This document shows positions 54,799 through 64,000 of a stretch of DNA of 64,000 bases, piece by piece (positions within the stretch are counted from its first letter, which is position 1; each line of letters opens with the position of its first letter). The stretch spans positions 34,099,986-34,163,985 of the forward strand of contig CM054153.1 of assembly GCA_028751875.1 (NCBI GenBank), given 5' to 3'. Under the pieces are notes generated by a model that searched no databases, had not been told where the DNA came from, and was given only the letters and a program-made list of their open reading frames with translations. Origin of the DNA: Rapana venosa (lineage: Eukaryota; Mollusca; Gastropoda; Neogastropoda; Muricidae). Position numbers and translations under genes: made by a program.

Positions 54799-57700
54799 AT
54801 CTTGGTTTGTCCATCGATCCGATGATGACTGTTTTTTCATGGTTTTAGTCTTTGTCTTATGTGGGGACGGAGATGGCTGGTTAAGCCAATCCGTGATAGG
54901 CAGACGCGGGTGCCCGTGGGGCCAAGGAAACTGGGCCGGGGGTTCAGGGTTGGTGGTTGAAAGGGCCCTTTCTCCTAGATCGTGCTGCAGTCACATCATG
55001 TCGCCTCTTCTCCTCGAAGTTGTCATGCGCCCGGATGGTTAGGCCACGCCAGCCTGGTCTGTCCATAGCATACACTCCAGCTGTTTGGGAGGGATGTCAG
55101 CGTGTTTGATGTTGGACTTCACGCAGTCCTTGAATCTTTTGCGTGGTCTGCCCTGGGTTTCCCCTTTCCCAAGGGCAGTTCGCCATACATGAGCTGCTTA
55201 GGGAGCCTTTGGTCGTCCATCCGGGTCACGTGACCAACCCATCGAAGCTGGGCTATCAGTATCATGGCCTCGATGCTGGTCATCCCAGCTCTGTCCAGGA
55301 CCTCGAGTTTGTGATCCGGTCTTGCCCGTGGATGTTCATAATTGACCGCAGGCTTCTCATGTGGAACTTCTCCAGCTGCTTCCAGTGTCTTTGTACACCG
55401 TCCATGTCTCGCATCCATAGAGTAGGCTGGTGAGGACGACGGCTCTGTACACCTTGAGCTTGTGGAAAGCTGGATGTTGTGCTGGTTCAAGACACGAGCT
55501 CGGAGGCGACCAAGAGCTTGACTGGCCTTGCAGATCCTAGCGTTGATCTCTTTATCCAGGGTGTTATCATTGCTGATGGTACTGCCGAGGTATCTGAAAT
55601 CATCCACTATCTTTAGCTGGGTGCCCTCAATGGAGATAGAGGGGGAGGGCGGCTGAAGCAGGCGCTGGCTGAAATAGTACCCCTGTCGTGCCGAGGCTGA
55701 TAGTGAGGCCCAAAAAGGCGAGAGGCTTCTGCGAACTATCTGTGATGAGCTGTAGTCAGACGCTTTGTGTGCCATGAGAGCACAGTCATCAGCAAAAAGT
55801 GCTTCCAGAATGACTTCTCCACAACCTTGTCCTGGCGTTCAGTCAGCGGAGGTCAAACAGTGAGCCATCAAGTCTGTATCGCAGGTAATACCCCAAGGTC
55901 TAGGTCCTTGATAGCGTGGTTGAGGACGCAGGTGAAAAAAGTTGAAAAGGACTGGGGCCAGCACGCATCCCTGTTTGACGCCGTTACTGATATTGAATGG
56001 CCTGATACTTCTCCACCCAAGAGAACCTGCCCAATCATGTTGTCATGAAACTGGCGTATGAGTTGACGAACTTGTCTGGCATCCGAGTTTTGATAGGATG
56101 ATCCAGAGAGCCTTCCTGTTCACTGTGTCGAAGGCCTTGGTGAGGTCAACGAAGACCACATACAAGTCCATGTTTTGCTCTAGGCATTTCTCCTGCACTT
56201 GTCGGACGGAGAAGATCATGTCCCAGTGCTGCGGTTTGGGCGAAATCCACACTGTGTTTCCGGCAGGTTTCCTTCGGAAATGTTCGTTAAGCGGTTGAGG
56301 AGGATCCGAGCCAATATTTTCCCAGCAATAGAAAGGAGGGAGATGCCCCGGTAATTGCCGCAGTCAGCCTTACTACCCTTGTTCTTAAAAAGGGAGACGA
56401 CAGTGGCATCCCTGAAATCTTTGGGCAGTTCTTCTTCTTCCCAAATGCTGGTGAGGAGGGAGTGGAAAGCTGCAAGGGCCACAGGTCCGGCAGATTTGAA
56501 CATCTCTGCTGGGATTCCATCCATCCCGGGTGCTTTGCCTGAGCTGGTCTGTCTTATTGCCCTCAAGACTTCATCCATAGTGAGGGGGAGGTCGAGGCAG
56601 TGTACAATGGGCTTTTGTGGGATCAGGTCAAGGGCGTGGGGGTCTACACTGGAGGGTCTGTTGAGCAGGTTGCTGAAGTGCTCTCTCCATCGTTCATTGA
56701 TGCTGCTCTTCTCCTTCAGCAGGGTTGAACCGTCTGCTGACAGGAGTGGGGTAGTACATGGCTTGGAAGGTCCATAGACTTCTTTGATGGCAATGAAAAA
56801 CATTTTGGAGTTCTGCGTGTCAGCGTATCTCTGGACCTCGTCTGCCTTCCTCTCCCACCATACATCCTGCATCTTGCGCAGCGCAACTTGGGCCTGTTTC
56901 TGGAGATGCTGAAGCGATCATGCTTGGGGCCGAGGAGGAGTCGTTTTGCCACTCTACAAATGCTTTCTGCTTGTCATCCAGGAGTTTCCTGATTGTGCTC
57001 GTCGTTCTCGTCGAACCAGTCCTGATGAATTCGTTTTCTGGGCCGATAGTGGTTTTTGCTGACTCCGTCACCAGTGTTCTGAATTGCTCCCACCTTTGAG
57101 TTGGGCAGCCAGTCAGGGGACCATGGGCATCAGTCGGCCATTGAGGTCTTCTGCAAATTCACTGCGTTGCTGATGTTGTTCTAGTTTGGCGACGTTGAAC
57201 GCTGGTCTGAGGACTTTCGGCGTCTTGCGCAGAGTTGGAGCGATATGCAGGGATAGATGGCCCTGACTAGACGATGGTCTGTCCAACACTCGCTCCTCGC
57301 ATGGCCCTGGTGATCCTGATGTCACGGATGTCTCTTTGGCGGCAGATGGCAAAGTCGATCAGGTGCCACTGCTTGGATCTTGGGTGCATCCATGTTGCCT
57401 TGAATTTGTCGGCCTGCCGGAACAGTGTGTTTGTTATAGTGAGGTGTTGTTCAGCACAAAGGCTTAGAAGCATCAAGCCATTGGAATTCACCTTTCCAGT
57501 TCCGTGTGGCCCCAGCACGCCTTTCCAATTTCTGCAGTCCACTCCAACTCTGGCATTGAAATCGCCCAGCAAGATGAGCTTGTCATTAGAGGGGGTGTCC
57601 TTTACGAGGGCACTGAGCTCCTCATAAAAAGCTTCCTTCACTTCATCGCTGCTGGTAAGGGTTGGAGCGTATGCACTGATGAGGGTAAATATGCCGGGTA

Positions 57701-59531
57701 CGGTTCAGGGGTGAGCGGAGTTTCATCAGCTGTTGTTTACTGAAGTTGTAGATCAGGAAGTTGTTTAACTCATTGGAGTCGCAGTGAAATGGATCCCGCC
57801 ATTTTGTGGTGACGCATGATTTTGGCTATATTTGAAAAATTCAGCAGACTTACCCAACATAATAATGACATACTCATTATATATCATTGAAAAGTTTATA
57901 ATGTCTTCTTTTGAGATTGTTTCACAGTTTTTTAATAGATGACTGTATTTATTTTTTTACAAATTTCCAAAATATGTCACTGAATGCTGAAAAAATAAAA
58001 AGTTTTGAAAATTAGGGTTGGTATCTTAAATGGCTTGAACTATTCATCAACTAGTCCCCTTAAACCAATGTGATGATTTTTCACCAAAGTAAACTTCCTG
58101 AAGCTAGCTGAATCCATGTGATTTCACTTTTTGTACAACATACTTTTTTTTTAAAAGAATCAAAAACACTGGGTGCCTGAAAATCCCAAAGATAATCACT
58201 GTTGACATGTCAAAGAAAATTGGCCAACAGATAAAAACTAGGCAAGCTAATGGTCAAGGAAAGCAACTGTGTTTAGAAAAATGATTGCCCTACAGGCCAG
58301 AGTAATTTCCCTTGAGTTAACCATTACTTGTGTTTTTAAAAAAAATCGTAAGTCTGCCGAATCTTAAGCTTCGGCACGTCACAATAAAGGAAAAGAGTCT
58401 TAAGCTTCGGCACAACCTCAATGAGTTAAGGAGCGATGTCTTGATGGCCACTCCCACTCCGTGAATTCTTTCTTCATCTTTGGCCTTGCCTTTCCAAAAG
58501 AAAGTGTAGCCACCTTTCAGTTCATCCACAGATCCTTCCTCAGCTAGTCTGGTCTCGCTGAGGGCAGCTATGTCAATGCGGTAGCGGGCCAGTTCCCTTG
58601 CAATGAGAGCCGTTCTCCTCTCAGGCCTTGAAGAGCCTCTCTGTCCATGAGTGTGCGCACGTTCCACGCACCAACGATTAATTGTTCTTTCTTTGGTTTC
58701 GACCGCTGGAGGTAGAACTGCCAGCCGCGGTATGCTGGCCAGTTGGAAGGGACAAGCATTTGTTTGGGACACCTTTTCCAGTCCCCTCCCTCAGGTGAGG
58801 GTGAGCAGTGCTGTCCTAAAGAGGCTGCTCAGTCACCTGGGGGAACGCCGAGCTCCACTGTTGTCCCGGGGTCAGGAGGAGAACGACTATTGCCACCAGG
58901 CCGCCTACGTTGCAGGTTCAAACTACAACTTCCAGTGGTCACCTCCACCTGTTGCTTCGCCCGTTCCCCATCGCCGCAGGACTTTGGTAGTTTTGGGGGT
59001 GTGAGGGTGTGGGGACTAACACACATTAGGAAAACCTGTGTGGGAAAGTGTTTAAAGTGGGAAAGTCGATGCACAGGGCAATCCCACTCTCTCGGCCTTA
59101 GAAGCCATGGATCTGGGGTACGGAAGAGCCGTCACGACCAGGACTTCCTTGGCTGCAGTGATGGCCACGGCGTCTGTAGTGCCTTGCCGTGCCCATAGCG
59201 CTCCACGACGCTTGCTGTCGCTGCCTTCGTGACCGTTGGGATAGAAGGTGTCCTCATCCGCTCACTCCGCCAACTACAGTCTTCACATGCTTGGGTAGGC
59301 ATTCCCTAACTCGCCGAGGGTTTGAGACCCGACGGCTACCCTCACCTGGTTTAGAGCCCGCCTGTCGAAGCGGTTTAACCGGGTGTGGCCGCTGTCCGCA
59401 TGCAAACAGCTACTTGGAGCCACAGGTGAGAGCTGGGTGCCAGGTGGGGACAAAAGCGGACGAACCACCCCAGAGGGTGCGACATGTTCCCCCGTCAGAG
59501 GTACTACCCCTCCCTGACACCCCATACACCC
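54799..59531 (-). mobile_element. APE-RT LINE with zinc finger, copy 3
   Basis: Same insertion as 34055-38790, with caagtagatac at 54788-54798 and 59532-59542. Coding blocks as in copy 2; the RT segment 56216-56872 is open over 218 codons and includes NYRGISLLSIAGKILARILL. The 55200-59531 part is of good quality. Confidence 0.85.
57769..58425. mobile_element. TTAA-flanked MITE, copy 3
   Basis: Same insert as 37027-37681, with TTAA at 57765-57768 and 58426-58429 and a few single-base differences. Confidence 0.8.
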
Positions 59532-61338
59532 CAAGTAGATACTGATCATGGTAATCGCCCAACGTCCGACACTGCATCTTTTGCCATGCCCACTGAGCAT
59601 GCTGATAATCATCATCGCTGATTCCTTTACCTGTCAGTCTGTTAAAGAATGCTTCTTTTGGTGGCAGCTCTTCTTCATCAAACCTTTCCCACGAATCCAT
59701 ATACTCGTATGGACAGATTCCTCTTCGTGCAAGCTTTGTGTCAAAGTATTTTTTCGTGATAGGGCAAGTACTCAGTGATGAAGACAAGGACTCTAGAGAT
59801 CCCATCAGATGTTGTGCAGAATCAAAGAAGGACAGACTATTTAGTGTAAAAGTCAGGTACTTCTCTGATGACTGTGCAATGCAGTAGGCCTTATACTCAT
59901 CAGTTACTGCCTGCATAATTAGGTGTGAGTCGTAACCTCTTAGATTGTGGAAAAAGACTGGCAACTTCCATGTTTTGGGATCTACTTTTAGTTGTAGATT
60001 ACACTTACTATGTGCTGCTCCACGAAACTTACCACTGATGTGGTCGTGATCTCTGACTGTCTGATTGTCTGCTACCTGTGGTGTTAATAAATTACCACAA
60101 ATCCAGCAATGTGTGGAAAACTCATACTGTTCCTGGTCTTATTCTGTCATAATGATCTCTTGTAGGTTTAGTTGTTGAGAGTAGTATTCATGATTCGCTT
60201 TCATGTGTTCAAGAAAAATCTTTGCAGCGTCTGGTCCTCTGTATAAGTCTGGCTCTGAGTGTGCACCATCTGACCGAACAACAACATAAGCAAAGGAACA
60301 GACTTGGTGATTACTGAGTAAGACTGTTTTAGGAATATCTTCTGGTGCTGGTCCTTGGTATGGCACAATGATAGACTCGAAGTCAGCATACACTACATAG
60401 GGACTCTTTTGTAGCTTTTTTATGTTTTTGAAGTAAACCTTGCTTCCTGGCTTTGGTGTTACAAGTTCAGTGATTGCTTCAGTCTCACTCTTACAATGTT
60501 TTCTGTGTTTGTCAGCTGCTTGTAGAGATGGTAAACGAACCAAGCATCGTCTGCAAAACTCTTGTTTGCGGTGTTCTTTTGTTTGTGCAATAAGTCTACT
60601 CATTGTTCTAATAAGTGTATAATGATCATTTATCAACAATAAGTCTACATGGTTTTTGTCTGGATCACCTACAGTGGGAGACTTGCTAAAAATGCATAGT
60701 GGGCATAGGGCTGCATCTTTCCAGGTGTACACATTCACACTGATGGTTGGGTTTAGTTCCTCAAACTTGTCAAAACTCCTAACAGCCACAGGAAAATCAA
60801 TGCCGGTAAAGTCAAGCTTGTCGTGATGTTCATGATAGTTTGAAACTCTCTCTGCATTCTGTCTTACATGGTGCAGTGTAGCCAAAACACACCACATAAA
60901 ACACTTATCTTTGTTCTAAATGTTCAGCACAGCACGTTTTGCTACAACATCAGGGGGCAAGGGAATGTAACTTCTACCAACAATGGGATGAAACTTTGTT
61001 TGCTTTAGTTCTATGTGAAGAACTTTACCAACTGTCCATCCTGATCCCCTCATTCTTGCCGTTTTTGCAGAATGTACAAAGTTGCGCATCATCTCATCTG
61101 CCCATGTTGTGTTGAGCTCTTCAAACGAGTTTAGTGCTTGTTGTGTTGTTGACACATGAACAGTTAATTCTTCATCTTTACTTGTCGTGTTGTATAAAAT
61201 TTCGGCAACCAACTGCACCTTTACTGGTGGATCTATGTTTAAGTTGTTTGGTATTTGTGCGATTGCATCTTGATTGCTTTGCTCCACGTTTTGTGGTTGT
61301 GTAACATTTAGCTCTATTGTCTGAAACACTTTATCCAT
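59532..61338 (-). pseudogene. Family-B DNA polymerase, N-terminal part, copy 3 (two nonsense changes)
   Basis: Start ATG 61338. The region that is frameshifted in copy 2 near 40030 is in frame here. However, two substitutions create stops: a CAG-to-TAG change at about 60915 and a GAA-to-TAA change at about 60141, each separating otherwise open segments. Exonuclease motif I (YADFES), the Cys/His module and exonuclease motif II are present as in copy 2. Confidence 0.85.
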
Positions 61339-61425
61339 ACTGAGCCTCAACTTAAATCTCTAGCTCATAAAGTAAAAAAAATATTAATTAATTAATTAAT
61401 TGCTTCTTGTTGTTTTTTTGTTTTG

Positions 61426-62095
61426 TTACGAAGCAGTGAATCTACCACAGGTAACTCTTAGCTCCTTAATAGAGTACTCAGATGATCGTTTAAAGCACTG
61501 TCTTAGCCAAGCAGATACCCCTTTTTTATATATATTCCTTTTTTTTATTGAGTCAATGTCCACAGGCATAGCTTTGTGTTTTGTTTTGTAGGTCGAACTT
61601 TTGGCGCTTGTAGTCATCGTAGTCATCCTGAAGACGTTTGAACTCCTCTTCTGATATTGTGGCATATGTTAGAGCTTTGCTAATAATGAGCCTGATGAGC
61701 TTAGCTTGGCTAATGTCAGGCAACAACAGCATCATGTTGTTCTAGTTTACGCACAACCTTCTTTGAAAAGACTGATGTGACAAATGAACAGGCTACTGCT
61801 GTTATTGGAACAGAGCCCAATGCAATTGATGCAGGAGATCCAATTCCAGTAGCCAAGAGGTCAATGCCTGTTCCTGCTGTGACTGTAAACAGAGTTGCTG
61901 TACCTGTAGTAATAGAGCTCAACACAGTAAATGCTGATCTGTACCTACGCCTGCATTTTGTATACTTTGCTAGTTGTTGCTCAATGTCATGCTGCATCTG
62001 TGTAATGTTTGTCAAACGAAAAGGCATTAGCATTATCATTAAGAGTTTCAGGATCTGGTGCACTGGGGAAATTAAGGGTATTTAGCGGTCGTCAT
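61426..62095 (-). pseudogene. Small protein R2, copy 3
   Basis: ATG 62095. The same hydrophobic core is open over 115 codons (61716-62063). The C-terminal part can be read in one frame down to 61426, through KTKHKAMPVDIDSIKKRN and a basic tail ending GRFTAS. This suggests that the true R2 is longer than copy 2 shows. Confidence 0.55.
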
Positions 62096-62133
62096 CTTCT
62101 TCTTATACTGTTTAAAAAAAACGTGTGTAATTT

Positions 62134-62568
62134 TTATTGGTATTCATTCATTAAGTCTTGTAAATGATTGTCGGACAGTACAACATCTGTGTAATAGACT
62201 GCAACAAGGTCAATGTGGTGTAGATTGAGGGACGTTAATTGTGTCAGCTGTGGTGGGTTTAGGAGCAAGTTGACTTTATTACTGGAAATGTTCCCTTCAA
62301 TGTCATTGTCACTGCCGCTGTTCCGAATAGCAATAGCAAATCTGAGGGCATCAACGTCGAGGTCTTTCCAGTTAATAGTAATCCCATCCATGAACAAGAA
62401 AGTAGCTCTGTCTTCTCTTGCAACCAGAATAAAGACCAATATGTACAGATCATCCAGAGGAAAGTAAGGAATGAACTGTAGCTTTGTGGTTGATGGTTTA
62501 GTCACTGAGTCTTTTATGAAGCAAGATGCCGTTTTTTGGTTTTTTTCTATTGGGTTTTCCTCCCCCAC
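62134..62568 (-). pseudogene. Small protein R1, copy 3
   Basis: Open over 144 codons with the same core as 41343-41897 and few substitutions. The last ~15 codons before R2 are frame-shifted by changes in a T/A run near 62115-62135, and the N-terminal RTE-like part is in another frame. Confidence 0.6.
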
Positions 62569-62602
62569 ATGCGACAGGTGTACTGGTTACATGGATACCA
62601 GT

Positions 62603-63795
62603 AGCAGTAACAAGAACTTCTTCAACACTACACAACAATAAAACATACAGAGAGAGAAAATTTATTTGACAGACGAGAATATAATTATTATTAATCCCTC
62701 TGACAGGCTAAGTGAGTGTTTAGAATACTAATATAACTTGTTGAAAATACAGTAAAATTATTTCTTATGATGACTGCTCAGCCGAGCGTGACATTGTTAA
62801 GAAAAAAGAAAATAAATTGTCTAAACTTGCTTTCAGCGGGAGACATGCACAGATATCTGTTTGGTTGCTGACACAAACATTTAAATAGCATATTAAAAGA
62901 TTACCGTGAACAAATCAAAGTCGTAATTTTTCACATTAAAGACAGATGGGTTTAATAAATGCCTTCGGGAGAATGATGTTTTTACAGACGGACAAGAAAG
63001 AGAAAGAATAAAGCTAAAACTGAGAAGCTCAAAACACGTCAAGCTAATTCTTAAAACAGACCAACCAACAAGATACTGTATTGTGTGAAACCCAATAGCT
63101 TATTTTTTAAACACACACAAGAGCATACAGACAGACACAATAGATTTTTTAAACACACACACACATACAAAACAAAAACATACACACACACACACACTCT
63201 CACACACACAAAACACACACACACACACACACATAATAAGAAGCAGCTATAGGTTACTGCCCAAATGTATTGTATTGGCAACATGCCCAAATCTTTTTAA
63301 CACACATATTCAGCATTGGGCTCACACAAAGGGGCGTGGCTAAGTATTGCACCATCAAAAGGAAGGTTTATATTTTAAATTTTCAGTCGGCTATCGCCCT
63401 TCGGGCAGCCCCAATGGGAAGTCGGAATGAAATAGACAGGGCAGCAGGCAGGCAGGGGTTCGAACCCAAGTAGCATAGCAGTAGCTACAGGTCCTATGTT
63501 TATGTGTTGTGTGTACTATGTTTGTGCTGTTAAGTGTTTGTGTCCTGTTTGTGCTATGTTGTGTTGTGCGTGTGTGTATTATGTTATCCTGTTATGTGTA
63601 CTGATTACAAGTGGTGTGTGAATGCGTGTGTTGGCATTCCAACAGTCGTGAATGCCGGAAATCTTCTCCGCTACCCAAAGCTCCGTTGCAGTGCCCTCCA
63701 ATTGCTCTCCCTCTGTAACGGGTAGCAGAGAAGGTTTTGCACTTTTTCACTCTGATAAAAATTCAGCTAAAAACTTCAGCACTGCATAAATTCCC
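62603..63795. other. Gene-free stretch before right terminal repeat, copy 3
   Basis: Collinear with 41866-43045, including the ACAC tract (63110-63232) and the GCAG/ggttcgaaccc site (63440-63470). No gene. Confidence 0.6.
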
Positions 63796-64000
63796 ATAAT
63801 TTTATAGTTTACCCACTAGAAATAAGATAGTAACATTTTTTATTTATTATAAAGGTAAAAAGGTAAAGGTGTCCCATAACCTATAAGGTCGTAGGGGAGC
63901 GAGGCGTCAGAGACCTCACTTCTCTAGGGCCAGCATATTGAGGGCGGCGCCCATCTCCTCTCCCTCGCTGCTTTACCTTCCCTGACCCTAAAGAGGACAG
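63796..64000. repeat. Right terminal inverted repeat with SINE, copy 3 (cut by window end)
   Basis: ccataattttatagtttacc matches 43046 onward. The same SINE starts at about 63845, at the identical position, and runs off the window. Confidence 0.8.

Larger units (their letters stand above)
45545..64000. mobile_element. Polinton-like element with nested insertions, copy 3
   Basis: Same gene order and same nested insertions as copy 2, continuing beyond the window edge inside the right terminal repeat. Sequence quality is poor at 44001-48650 and in 49080-55200, but good after about 55200. Base substitutions relative to copy 2 (including two polymerase nonsense changes) show that it is not simply the same reads duplicated. 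Confidence 0.85.

Overview
The window looks like a stretch of animal (metazoan invertebrate) genome assembly made almost entirely of mobile DNA. There are no bacterial-type operons. The content is non-LTR retrotransposons, tRNA-headed SINE remnants, long CATA, GTATA, TG and GA microsatellites, and one large DNA transposon of the Polinton/Maverick (adintovirus-like) type. The SINE remnants resemble ones I recall from marine molluscs, so a mollusc is my best guess, with moderate confidence only. No host gene, rRNA gene or functional tRNA gene was recognised.

The same locus appears three times in the same orientation. Copy 1 is about 1-13330 and is cut by a 500-N gap at 12707-13206. Copy 2 is about 19331-43500 and is the best copy. 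Copy 3 is about 44001-64000, follows a second 500-N gap at 43501-44000, and runs off the window. All copies share the same left flank. Every nested insertion that can be compared sits at the same site with the same target duplication. They therefore descend from one already-nested locus, either as a tandem segmental duplication or as redundant haplotigs placed side by side by the assembler. Large parts (1-5640, 8315-19330, 44001-48650 and patches of 49080-55200) carry dense homopolymer-type indels typical of unpolished long reads, so many frameshifts there may not be biological.

Copy 2 layout: left flank (19331-24820); a left terminal inverted repeat holding a 190-bp palindrome (24824-25070); a degenerate iteron array (25086-25408); rightward genes for four small unrecognised proteins (L1-L4) and a retroviral-type integrase (25454-27984); then leftward genes: a 99-aa protein (27965-28264), protein-primed family-B DNA polymerase in three pieces (31532-40596), and two small proteins, R2 and R1 (40799-41897); about 1.1 kb without genes; and the right terminal inverted repeat, interrupted by a tRNA-headed SINE (43046-43500).

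Three non-LTR insertions split the leftward block: a full-length RTE-type LINE (28299-31498, 11-bp TSD), a 5'-truncated CR1/L2-like LINE inside the polymerase (about 31776-32806), and a 4.7-kb APE-RT LINE with a C-terminal zinc finger, also inside the polymerase (34055-38790, 11-bp TSD). That last LINE itself carries a 655-bp TTAA-flanked, piggyBac-like MITE (37027-37681). With insertions removed, the element is only about 9.4 kb: integrase plus polymerase plus small ORFs, with no capsid, packaging ATPase or protease that I can recognise.

All copies look dead as autonomous elements. The polymerase lacks its motif A aspartate, the integrase has an in-frame stop common to all three copies, and the RTE reverse transcriptase carries FAND in place of FADD.
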